A program made the position numbers and the translations under genes. A stretch of 64,000 bases of DNA from the NCBI GenBank assembly GCA_019635355.1, contig JAHBZQ010000001.1, forward strand, positions 4,712,001 to 4,776,000, written 5' to 3'. Shown in pieces: positions 42,763-50,192 of the stretch; positions within the stretch are counted from its first letter, which is position 1; the number at the start of each line of letters is the position of its first letter. The notes beneath the pieces are model-generated. The model saw nothing but the letters and a program-made list of their open reading frames with translations. It ran no database searches and had not been told where the DNA came from. This DNA comes from Rhizobacter sp. Its GTDB lineage: Bacteria > Pseudomonadota > Gammaproteobacteria > Burkholderiales > Burkholderiaceae_C.

Positions 42763-45456
42763 TCAGTACATCTCGCGCAACTGGATCAGCGGTGACTTGT
42801 ACTGGCCGAAGCTGAAGCGCGCGCTCGGGTTCTGGTCGTAGGTGCTGCCGCCGGGGGCTCGGCTCTGCAGCCAGGGCAGGTTGGCCGGCACGGCGGCGGA
42901 GGTGGCCGCGCCGACCGCGCTGCAACGCACCGCGCCAGCCGTGATGGAGGCGCCGAGCTGCACGGTGCCGTCGACGCTGCCCTTGTTGCCGTTGCCCGGT
43001 GCGGCGAGCCGCATGACCGCGCGGCCACTGCTGACGCTTGTGCTGCTGGCGGTCGGCGCCGTTTCGCAGGCCGCGAGGCTGCCGCGGAAGTTGGCGAGCG
43101 ACAGGCTGCTCGTGGGCAGCGTGGTGCACTGGTCGGCCGTGTTGGTGACGAAGCCGGTGCCGTTCCAGTATTGCGTTTCCACCGGCACGGCGAGTGCGAC
43201 GAGCTCGCTGCCATAGGCGCTGCCGAGCTTGAGTTGGCCGTAGCGGAATTCGCCGCCCGCGTCGAAGGCCATGTCGGCGAAGGTGACGCTGCCGGTGATG
43301 CTCTCGTTGGTGGCGATGCCGCCGGTGGTTTCCGACGTGTCGGTGAGCGACCAGGTCGTGTCGATGCTGTAGGCGCTGGCCAGCAGCGGGCTTTGCGGGG
43401 TGGTGGCCGATCGGGTGAGCGAGAGCGACTCGGTCGAGGCGGTCACCTGGACGTCGGCCACGGCGTTGCCGAGGTAGCTGGCCGTGAGCGTGCTCATCGC
43501 GCCTGAGGTCGTGAGGCCGAGGCTCGTGGGTGTGGTGGCGTAGGCGGTGCCCGGCTGCAAGGTGGCGAACTTGGTGCTTGGGTAGTTGAGCGTGGCGGTG
43601 CCCGAGGCGTTTTGCGCGGTGACGTTGGCCCGCGGCAGCACCGCGTAGCCGAAGGGTTGGCCGAAGTAGGTGAAGCTGCGCGCGGCGCAGGTGCTGCCGA
43701 AAGTGCGCAAGAGCGGCGTCGTGGTGACGGTGATCGCAAAACGGTCGGGCACGAAGCGGCCGACGGTGAGCGTGCCCGACGTGATGTTGCGCTCGGCGGC
43801 GGTCGAGCCGTCGGCCGCATCGACGTTGGCGAAGCTGCTGTCGACCAGCTGGAGGTTGAACGCGCCAGCTTCCGAGTAGGTCGCGCTGTTGGTGCTGACC
43901 AAACCGGCCGAGGTGGTGGGGCTGTAGGCCATCGCGCCCAGCGTGCCGCCACAGGCTGACGATGGGGTGCCGCAGTGGCTGAGGCTGGTGGTGGGTGTGC
44001 CGGTGTAGAGGGCCGTGGTGGTGCCGGCACTGTTGACCGCGGTGGCACGCACGGTGAAGGGCCGGCCCGCCTTGTGCACGAAGTTGCCCGACAGGGCCGT
44101 GCTGAGGGGCGCGGCCGTGCTGGTGAGCGAGCGGGTGGTGCCCGCGGTGCTGCTCGTGGCGTCGGTGACGGAGAAGCTCGCGAAGCTCGCCGGTCGGATC
44201 GCGAAGTTGTCGGTGCTGCAGCCGGTGACGGTGGCCGTGCCGGTGTCGGGGTAGCTCACGCGGATGCGCGCGTTGGGGAAGGCCTCGGCCACGGTGAGGC
44301 TCACGTTCTTGCGGCCGGCGTCGGACGCGGCGAAGTTGAGCGTCACGGCCGAGGTGCCGCTCGCGACCGTCCAGTTCGGGTTGCAGCCGGTGCTGGCGTT
44401 GACCGTGCCGGCGGTGCTGCTCGCGTCGAGCACTTCGACCCGCACGTTGCCGGTGAAGCTGGTCTCCACGCCGGTGCCGGCCGTGTTGACCGCGACCACC
44501 GCCACGCTGAAGGCGGTGCCCGAGACCTTGGTGCGGATGACGCCACTCGTGCTGCCCGCGGCGGTGCTCGTCTCGAAGGCATTGAAGCGCGCGGGTGGCG
44601 TGGTGGGCGGCGTGCCGCTGCACAGCGCCGGCATGGCCGCGCCGCTGCCGTTGGTCACGCAGCTCGTGCTGCACGAGCCGAGCGCGCCGCAGCACACGCC
44701 GCCGTTGGCGCGGTCGGCCCAGTCGAGGCGCAGGTTGGCCGAGCCGGTGGTGCGCAGACATTGCGAGGCCTGGATGTTGCCGCGCAGGCGGATGCTGCCG
44801 CCCGCCGTGACCGAGGCGGCGAGCGTGGCGCCGTAGCCGATGTCGACGTTGCCGGTGGTGGTGATGCTGCTGCCCTGCAGGAACGCACGGCCGTTGGTCG
44901 TGAGCGTGGCGGCGCTGATGTTGCCGGAGATGCGGGCGTCGTACTCGAGTTGCAGTGCGCAGTTGCAGCTCACGTTGCCGGCCACCTGCGTGATGCCGCC
45001 GATGGTGATGGCGCCGCTCGTGCTCGTGATGTTGCCGGCCACGGTGTTGTCATAGCCCAGCGTGATGGCGCCGGTGGTCGTGGTGATGCTGCCGCCAAAC
45101 GTCACCTGCGTGTCGGTGCTGTTGACCACCGTGGCCTGCACGTTGGCGTTGATCACCGCCTGGTAGTCGGTCGTGAGCGTGCCGTTCACGCGGATCGTGA
45201 GGTTGCTGGCCGAGCCGCCCTGGTTGATGCGGGCGTTGCTGGTGTTGAGGTTGCCATTGACGGTGATGGTGGCGGGCACGACCCCGGCGATGGTGACGGT
45301 GTCGTTGTAGGCCAGGCTGCCGCCGGGGCAGGTGTAGTTGCCGTTGCTGCCGGTGCAGCCGGTGGGCATGTTGCCGGGGAACGTGTAGTTCACGGCCAGT
45401 GCCGGCAGGCTGCTCAGCAGGAGCAGCAGGGCGAAGACGTGGCGGATCAGCGTCAT
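42763..45456 (-). CDS. mshQ: MSHA biogenesis protein MshQ-like (DUF6701), large secreted protein
   Basis: An 897-residue secreted protein, last gene of the pilin operon. A signal peptide (RHVFALLLLLSSLPALA) is followed by a Gly/Thr-rich beta-repeat region (about 25-240) with recurring phrases such as GNITSTSGAITIGG, resembling bactofilin-like or beta-helix repeats. A Cys-rich knot (GGVCCGALGSCSTSCV, about 255-275) follows, and then long immunoglobulin-like stretches with the DUF6701 signature toward the C-terminus (MRLAAPGNGNKGSVDG, FGQYKSP). It is much larger than minor pilins and probably decorates the pilus tip as an adhesin. The start is the ATG that gives a clean signal peptide. Confidence 0.82.
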   Translation of the reverse strand: MTLIRHVFALLLLLSSLPALAVNYTFPGNMPTGCTGSNGNYTCPGGSLAYNDTVTIAGVVPATITVNGNLNTSNARINQGGSASNLTIRVNGTLTTDYQAVINANVQATVVNSTDTQVTFGGSITTTTGAITLGYDNTVAGNITSTSGAITIGGITQVAGNVSCNCALQLEYDARISGNISAATLTTNGRAFLQGSSITTTGNVDIGYGATLAASVTAGGSIRLRGNIQASQCLRTTGSANLRLDWADRANGGVCCGALGSCSTSCVTNGSGAAMPALCSGTPPTTPPARFNAFETSTAAGSTSGVIRTKVSGTAFSVAVVAVNTAGTGVETSFTGNVRVEVLDASSTAGTVNASTGCNPNWTVASGTSAVTLNFAASDAGRKNVSLTVAEAFPNARIRVSYPDTGTATVTGCSTDNFAIRPASFASFSVTDATSSTAGTTRSLTSTAAPLSTALSGNFVHKAGRPFTVRATAVNSAGTTTALYTGTPTTSLSHCGTPSSACGGTLGAMAYSPTTSAGLVSTNSATYSEAGAFNLQLVDSSFANVDAADGSTAAERNITSGTLTVGRFVPDRFAITVTTTPLLRTFGSTCAARSFTYFGQPFGYAVLPRANVTAQNASGTATLNYPSTKFATLQPGTAYATTPTSLGLTTSGAMSTLTASYLGNAVADVQVTASTESLSLTRSATTPQSPLLASAYSIDTTWSLTDTSETTGGIATNESITGSVTFADMAFDAGGEFRYGQLKLGSAYGSELVALAVPVETQYWNGTGFVTNTADQCTTLPTSSLSLANFRGSLAACETAPTASSTSVSSGRAVMRLAAPGNGNKGSVDGTVQLGASITAGAVRCSAVGAATSAAVPANLPWLQSRAPGGSTYDQNPSARFSFGQYKSPLIQLREMY

Positions 45457-45470
45457 GGCGTGCGGTGCAT

Positions 45471-45878
45471 TCAGCGGTTGGTCACCACGGCTTGCAGCTG
45501 GCGCTCGGCGTAGTCGTGCTGGCCGAGCGTGCCGGCGGTGGCCGTGGCGGTGATCTGGTAGACGGTGTAGTCGGTACCGCCCTCGTTGAGCCCGCTGCTT
45601 GCGTTGCAGGCCACCTGCACCGAGAAGCCGGTGGCGGCCACGGCGCCGGGCAGGGCGGCCGAACCCGAGCAGCTGCCGTTGACGAGGGCCTGGTAGGCGC
45701 CCCATTCCATGCCCGCGCGCGCGGCGTAGTAGGCGCGTGCGCCGAGCGTGTCGCGCACGGCGCTGATCTGCTGCGAGTTCGACATCGAGACCATCAGCCC
45801 GCCGAGCAGCGCCAGCACCACCATCAGGAAGATGGCCGACACCATCGCGAAGCCGTGGTTGCGGTGAAGCGCTCTCAT
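45471..45878 (-). CDS. mshP: MSHA biogenesis protein MshP-like, PilX-type minor component
   Basis: A 135-residue protein with an N-terminal hydrophobic helix of PilX/MshP type (HGFAMVSAIFLMVVLALLGG) and no prepilin Glu5 motif of the FTLIE form. The remaining domain is small and has two cysteines (GSCSGSA, VACNASS). MshP proteins are membrane-anchored parts of the minor pilin complex. It overlaps the end of mshO by 4 bases and lies 14 bases before mshQ, as expected for a translationally coupled operon. Confidence 0.82.
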   Translation of the reverse strand: MRALHRNHGFAMVSAIFLMVVLALLGGLMVSMSNSQQISAVRDTLGARAYYAARAGMEWGAYQALVNGSCSGSAALPGAVAATGFSVQVACNASSGLNEGGTDYTVYQITATATAGTLGQHDYAERQLQAVVTNR

Positions 45879-46711
45879 GGCGAGCCCTCCACCTGCACCT
45901 GCTGCAACAGGTGGATGCTTTCGCCGCCGCTCGTGAGCGTGAGGCGCAGCGTCACCACCGCGTTGCGCGTGGTGGCGCTCGCGCTGTAGGTGAACGAGCA
46001 GGCGGCGACCCAGCCGGTGACGAGTGCGTTGTTGGCGCCGGTCTGGCTCGCGAGCGCCGACGTGGGCTGCACGTTCTGGATGGCGTAGCCCGCGTAGCGG
46101 CGCAGGCTGCCGGCGCCACCGGGCACCGGCGAGCAGCCGAAGCTCACCGGCGTGCCGACGATGTGGAAGCGCTGGTTGGGCGAGGCGTAGGGGAACTGCG
46201 TGCCACCCACCGTGTAGCCGAGGGTCGACAAGGCGCTGCCGAAGGTCGTGAGCGCACGCCGGCTCGTGCCTTCGTAGGCATCGGCGCCGGGCAGGCCGAG
46301 GTTGTGCACCACCAGCTGGTCGCCGGCCACGGCGGTGACGGTGGGGCCGAGCACGTCGAAGCTGTTGTCGCTGGTGGAGCCGAAGTCGAGCACGTTGCCG
46401 GTGTTGGTGGCGCTCAGCGCCGCGCGGTAGCGCCCGGCCGAGCGCACCGGCAGGAATTCGATGAAGGTGCCGCTCGCATCGACCCGCACGCTGTTGGGCA
46501 GGGCGGTGCGCAGCTCGCGCGCCATGCGGCGCAAGGCCAGGTCGGCCGCGTCGGTGAGCTCGGTGCGGCGGCCGAGGTCGACATACGCATCGATGGGCTG
46601 GCGCACGAAGGTCGACACCATCACGCCGACGATGCCCGTGAGCATGATCACGAGCACCGCCTCCAGCAGGGTAAAGCCCCGTGCGTGGTGAAAGGGTGAG
46701 GTGCGCCGCAT
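45875..46711 (-). CDS. mshO: Type IV minor pilin MshO-like
   Basis: A 278-residue prepilin-type protein. The leader and cleavage site read HARGFTLLEAVLVIM, with Glu5 of the mature pilin in place. A large globular domain follows, with cysteines in FGCSP and AACSF. It is the fifth gene of an operon in the mshB-A-C-D-O-P-Q order known from Vibrio MSHA loci. It starts 2 bases after the mshD stop. Confidence 0.85.
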   Translation of the reverse strand: MRRTSPFHHARGFTLLEAVLVIMLTGIVGVMVSTFVRQPIDAYVDLGRRTELTDAADLALRRMARELRTALPNSVRVDASGTFIEFLPVRSAGRYRAALSATNTGNVLDFGSTSDNSFDVLGPTVTAVAGDQLVVHNLGLPGADAYEGTSRRALTTFGSALSTLGYTVGGTQFPYASPNQRFHIVGTPVSFGCSPVPGGAGSLRRYAGYAIQNVQPTSALASQTGANNALVTGWVAACSFTYSASATTRNAVVTLRLTLTSGGESIHLLQQVQVEGSP

Positions 46712-46713
46712 GG

Positions 46714-47352
46714 TCAGCCGATGCTGTTGGGCGCGTAGCGAAAACGATAGCCGGTGAGCGTGATCGTCTCGCCCTTGCCGGTCACCTGCACGTCGACCCG
46801 CAGCGCCGCATCGGCCGCGAGGCCGAAGCCCGCCCCGGCGCGCGTGACGCTCACCGACACCGAGTAGCCGTCGAGCGCGACGATGCGGTTGCTGCCGTCG
46901 TCCATGCCGTAGATGACGCCGTTGCTGGCGTAGCCGTGGTAGTCGGCCACGTTGTCGAACGGGTTGGTCGCGTTGAAGCGGCCTTCGGTGGCCGGCTGGG
47001 GCCCGAGCGTGCCGCCGCCCTTGTCTTGCGAGCCGCCGGCACCGCCCGTGCACCCGGCGGTGCTGCTCGGCGGCGTGGCGCCTTCGTTGGCGGTGTCTTG
47101 CGGGTCGCAGTAGGTGAAGGGCTGCGCGAGCACCTCATTGAGCATGGCCTCGGCGATGGCGACCGCCTGCTTGCGCACCATCGGGTCGGCGCTGTTGCGC
47201 ACGCTGTTGTTGTAGACCATCAGCACGCCTGCCACCGAGACGCTGATGATCATGATGGCCAGCACCAGCTCGATCAGCGACAAGCCGCGCTGGCCGGTGC
47301 GTGCTTCAGCGCACGATGCCGGTTTCAGGCTCGATGGTGAGGGGCGTGGCAT
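46714..47352 (-). CDS. mshD: Type IV minor pilin MshD-like
   Basis: A 212-residue prepilin. A 23-residue leader ends in TGQRG before LSLIELVLAIMIISVS, so Glu5 is kept. The globular part has cysteines in TYCDP and AGCTG and a Gly-rich loop. The only usable ATG (47350-47352) makes the gene overlap the end of mshC by 47 bases, which is long for this operon; no GTG or TTG in frame offers a shorter leader. Confidence 0.8.
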   Translation of the reverse strand: MPRPSPSSLKPASCAEARTGQRGLSLIELVLAIMIISVSVAGVLMVYNNSVRNSADPMVRKQAVAIAEAMLNEVLAQPFTYCDPQDTANEGATPPSSTAGCTGGAGGSQDKGGGTLGPQPATEGRFNATNPFDNVADYHGYASNGVIYGMDDGSNRIVALDGYSVSVSVTRAGAGFGLAADAALRVDVQVTGKGETITLTGYRFRYAPNSIG

Positions 47353-47791
47353 TTCCGGTCACCGAGATCGTGAGGGCGGTGGTACGGGGCGTCGAGGGGG
47401 CCGACATCGGCCGGCCCAGCGCATCGAAGATCACGCTCGTGGGCGTGGACACCGGCGCCTTGCTGGGCAGGGCGTTGTCGGCGTGGCTGTAGGCGAGGTT
47501 GTTGCCGGGGTTGAGCACGGCGTTGCCGGCGGCGCACGACTGGTCGGCCCCGGCGCTGCCGGCATAGGTGACGGTGAGCTGCGTGGCGCCGACCGTCACG
47601 CACACGTTGCGCCGCATCGCAATGGCCGACTTCTGCGCATAGCGCAACGCGGCCCCCACGAAATCGCGGGTGCCGCGGGCCGAGAACTGGTCCATGTCGA
47701 ACATGCGGGGCACGGCGACCACCGCGAGGATGCCGATCACCATCATCACGATGACCAACTCGGCCAGCGTGAAGCCGGCTTGCTTGCGCAT
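47306..47791 (-). CDS. mshC: Type IV minor pilin MshC-like
   Basis: A 161-residue pseudopilin with a short leader (MRKQAG) before FTLAELVIVMMVIGILAVVA. The GspH/FimT-like domain that follows includes AQKSAIAMRRNVCVTV. In MSHA systems MshC belongs to the tip-initiating minor pilins. It follows mshA and overlaps mshD. An upstream in-frame extension is open but lacks a better start. Confidence 0.84.
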   Translation of the reverse strand: MRKQAGFTLAELVIVMMVIGILAVVAVPRMFDMDQFSARGTRDFVGAALRYAQKSAIAMRRNVCVTVGATQLTVTYAGSAGADQSCAAGNAVLNPGNNLAYSHADNALPSKAPVSTPTSVIFDALGRPMSAPSTPRTTALTISVTGNATPLTIEPETGIVR

Positions 47792-47835
47792 GAGCTTGCT
47801 CGTCGCCAGGCCGCGCGGGCCCGGCTTGCGCGCGC

Positions 47836-48252
47836 TCAGCGGGCGCAGAAGACGCTGGCGGTCGAGGCGGTGACGCCGGTGCCGCGCGGCGTCACGGTGC
47901 ACGAGACGCTGGTCGCGGCGCCCGAGCAGTCGCCCGTGCCGCTGACCTGGAACTCGTTGTCGTTCGCCGGGGCCGCCGCCACCAGCGTGACGCCGGAGAC
48001 GAAGTTGCCCATCAGCGCGGCGGTGCACACGTTGGCCGCGTTCAGCACGACGGCGTTCGAGTTGCCGGCCTGGCGGGCAGCGTAGTTGATCGACGTGCCC
48101 GACGAGATCGCGCCGGCCACGCCCTTGCCGGCGGCGGTGCGTGCATCGCCCGACAGGTCGGTGAAGCGCGGCACGGCCACGGCGGCCAGCACGCCCAGGA
48201 TGATGATCACGACCACCAGTTCGATCAGGGTGAAACCACGTTGCTTGTTCAT
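47836..48252 (-). CDS. mshA: Major type IV pilin MshA-like
   Basis: A 138-residue prepilin with leader MNKQRG and mature start FTLIELVVVIIILGVLAAVA, the most canonical pilin helix of the operon. The globular domain has four cysteines (NVCTA, GDCSG, VSCTV, VFCAR), allowing a C-terminal disulfide loop. A strong ribosome-binding sequence (AGGAG, spacing 6) precedes the ATG, stronger than its neighbours, as expected for a major subunit. In Vibrio cholerae the MSHA pilus serves attachment to surfaces and its retraction is controlled by c-di-GMP through MshE. Confidence 0.85.
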   Translation of the reverse strand: MNKQRGFTLIELVVVIIILGVLAAVAVPRFTDLSGDARTAAGKGVAGAISSGTSINYAARQAGNSNAVVLNAANVCTAALMGNFVSGVTLVAAAPANDNEFQVSGTGDCSGAATSVSCTVTPRGTGVTASTASVFCAR

Positions 48253-48290
48253 GAGAGATCTCCTAGAGAAAGAGCGAGGGATGCAACGGC

Positions 48291-48788
48291 TCAGCATCCG
48301 GATGTCACGGGAACGGAAATGGCCGCCGCCGTCGTGGCGTCCAGGGCTTGGGAATAGGTGAAGCTGCAGGCTTCGGGGTCAGTCGCGTCGGCGCGCATGA
48401 AGACGGTCTTGCCGCCCTCGTGACGCACGCGGTAGCGCGCGGCCGGCATCTCGGCGGCGGTGAGGCCGAAGGTCTGCGCGGGGCCGGCTGCGGGGTAGCC
48501 GTGCTGCGTGGCGACGAGGCCGTGCTCGGTGCACACCGTGCCGGCGCCCTGGAGGTGGTTGTCGGCCGTGCGACCACCGGCGCAGGGCGTCGGGTCGGGG
48601 GCGCCCTGGCGCAGGCGCGCGGCGATGTTCACGAGCGTCACGCGGGTGCTCACGATGCCGTGCAGATAACGCAGCTCGCCGATGCGGGCGCTGCGCTGCA
48701 GCTGGGCGATGCGCGGCAGCATCACCGCGGCCAGGATGGCCAGGATGCTCAGCGCAACACTCAGTTCGATCAGCGTGATGCCCTTCAT
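48291..48788 (-). CDS. mshB: Type IV minor pilin MshB-like
   Basis: A 165-residue prepilin that opens the operon. The helix reads GITLIELSVALSILAILAAV with Glu5 kept. The leader is MKG from this start, or MYGPSTPMKG from an ATG 21 bases further upstream; the longer form gives a more usual leader length, so the true start may be at 48809. The globular domain has cysteines in TPCAG, VCTEH, ACSFT and a final Cys. The 285-base gap upstream should hold the operon promoter, but no convincing box was found in it. Confidence 0.8.
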   Translation of the reverse strand: MKGITLIELSVALSILAILAAVMLPRIAQLQRSARIGELRYLHGIVSTRVTLVNIAARLRQGAPDPTPCAGGRTADNHLQGAGTVCTEHGLVATQHGYPAAGPAQTFGLTAAEMPAARYRVRHEGGKTVFMRADATDPEACSFTYSQALDATTAAAISVPVTSGC

Positions 48789-49029
48789 GGGGGTGCTCGG
48801 TCCGTACATGCCTTCGATCGTCCGTGGCCCGGGCGCTGGCGCTCTTTCGAACAACAGTGCAAACCACGGCTTGTTCCACGCGGGCGCAATGCCGCCCCGC
48901 ACGGTCTGCCCGGTCTATCGGTTGGGGTTGCTGGCTTCTTGAACCGCAAACCGGCGTCGTCCGTGACGCACTCGACGCTTGGGCCGGGTTTCACGCCACC
49001 CAAGCGGCTGGGCTGATTTGGCGGCTTGA

Positions 49030-49049
49030 ATTTCTGTGTTGACAGAAAT
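49030..49049. promoter_or_regulatory. Palindromic operator overlapping the gbsR-like promoter
   Basis: ATTTCTGT, a four-base spacer (GTTG) and ACAGAAAT form a perfect 8-base inverted repeat. It covers the -35 box of the regulator gene. A near-identical palindrome precedes the next gene (49689-49708), so the MarR-type product probably represses both. Confidence 0.75.
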
Positions 49050-49067
49050 AACTGGCATGCCTAGAGT
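49039..49067 (+). promoter_or_regulatory. Sigma-70 promoter of the GbsR/MarR-type regulator
   Basis: A consensus TTGACA (49039-49044), exactly 17 bases of spacer, and TAGAGT (49062-49067) precede the ATG by 6 bases. The -35 lies inside the palindromic operator. The -10 position again suggests a transcript starting at or near the start codon. Confidence 0.75.
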
Positions 49068-49073
49068 GGCCTC

Positions 49074-49667
49074 ATGAACCTGTCGCCCACCCTCGAACGC
49101 TTCGTCCTGCACTGGGGCGAGATGGGCGCCCGCTGGGGCGTGAACCGCACGGTGGCCCAGATCCATGCGCTGCTCTACATCAACGGCCGGCCGATGCACG
49201 CCGAGGAGATCACCGAGACGCTGGGCGTGGCCCGCTCCAACGTGAGCAACAGCATCCGCGAGCTGCAGAGCTGGAACCTGGTGCGCCTCGTGCACATCGC
49301 CGGTGACCGGCGCGACCACTTCGAAACCTCGATCTCGGTGTGGGAGTTGGCGCGTACCATCATCCGCGAGCGCCAGCGCCGTGAGATCGCGCCCACCATC
49401 GCCGTGCTCACCGAGCTGCTCGACGACCCCGCCATCAGCCGCGACCCGGCCGAGGCCAAGCGGCGCATCCGCGAGACGCTCGATTTCCTGCAGACGCTCA
49501 CCGCCTGGAGCGACGAGATGCTGCGCCTCGACACCGACACCCTGGCCAAGGTGCTCAAGCTCGGTGCCCGCGTGAAGAAGCTGCTCGGGCGTGGCGACGA
49601 GGCCGCACCCGAAACCCCGGCCGCAGACGCCCCGGTGGTGACCCCGGCCCACCTGCTCGGGCCTTGA
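49074..49667 (+). CDS. GbsR/MarR-family transcriptional regulator
   Basis: A 197-residue winged-helix regulator of the GbsR type: the opening FVLHWGEMGARWGVNRTVAQ, a recognition region ITETLGVARSNVSNSIRELQ, then WNLVRLVHIAGDRRDHFE, and a long C-terminal helical region for dimer formation. GbsR-type proteins repress small operons and respond to small molecules. It is divergent from the pilin operon, has its own promoter with a palindromic operator, and is followed 54 bases later by a redox operon carrying the same palindrome. Autoregulation and control of that operon are inferred. Confidence 0.88.
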   Translation: MNLSPTLERFVLHWGEMGARWGVNRTVAQIHALLYINGRPMHAEEITETLGVARSNVSNSIRELQSWNLVRLVHIAGDRRDHFETSISVWELARTIIRERQRREIAPTIAVLTELLDDPAISRDPAEAKRRIRETLDFLQTLTAWSDEMLRLDTDTLAKVLKLGARVKKLLGRGDEAAPETPAADAPVVTPAHLLGP

Positions 49668-49688
49668 TCAAAATTTTTTTGGGCCGTC

Positions 49689-49708
49689 ATTTCTGTTTTG
49701 ACTGAAAT
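49689..49708. promoter_or_regulatory. Second copy of the palindromic operator, before the DCC redox gene
   Basis: ATTTCTGT, TTTG and ACTGAAAT: the left arm is identical to the first operator and the right arm differs at one base. It lies in the 54-base gap between the regulator and the DCC gene, 13 bases before that ATG. A TTGACT inside it is not followed by a good -10 at the right distance, so the promoter here is unclear. Confidence 0.7.
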
Positions 49709-49721
49709 TACTGGAGGGAGC

Positions 49722-50192
49722 ATGAACACGATCTACCCGCTGACCCTGCTGTACGACGCCGCCTGCCCGGTGTGTGCCCTCGAGATGGACCACCTGCGCG
49801 CGCGCAACGATGCCGGCCGCCTCGTGTTCGTCGACATCAGCACACCCGGCTTCGACCCCACGCCTTACGGTGCGAGCCTCGACGCGATGAATGCCGAGAT
49901 CCACGCCGTGCGCGCCGATGGCGAGTTGATGAAGGGTGTGCAGGTGCTGCGCCTGGCCTACGAGGCGGTGGGCCTGGGCTGGGTGATGCGCCCGGCCGGC
50001 TGGGGCCCGCTGCGCGGCCCGGCCGATGTGGCCTACCGCGTGTTCGCCCGGAACCGCCGCACGATTTCTCGTGCCGCGGCGCCGCTGATCGACGCCGTGC
50101 GCGCGCTGCGGGCCCGGCAGATGGCGCGGCGGATGCAGCAGTGCGCCGGCGGTGCCTGCTCGGTGGATCAAGACGAAGGGAGGACAACATGA
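49722..50192 (+). CDS. DCC (DUF393) family thiol-disulfide oxidoreductase
   Basis: A 156-residue thioredoxin-like protein. The family signature DxxCxxC is seen as YDAACPVCALEM (Asp12, Cys15, Cys18). A C-terminal basic helix and a Cys in QQCAGGACSV follow. DCC proteins are predicted thiol-disulfide exchangers; the physiological partner is unknown. It has a GGAGGGAG ribosome-binding sequence, and the palindromic operator lies just upstream. Its stop overlaps the start of the SDR-DoxX gene (ATGA). Confidence 0.87.
   Translation: MNTIYPLTLLYDAACPVCALEMDHLRARNDAGRLVFVDISTPGFDPTPYGASLDAMNAEIHAVRADGELMKGVQVLRLAYEAVGLGWVMRPAGWGPLRGPADVAYRVFARNRRTISRAAAPLIDAVRALRARQMARRMQQCAGGACSVDQDEGRTT

Noticed and set aside
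48789..49029. Promoter for the pilin operon in the longest gene-free gap
   Set aside because: Searched on the minus strand for sigma-70, sigma-28 and sigma-54 boxes; nothing convincing was found.
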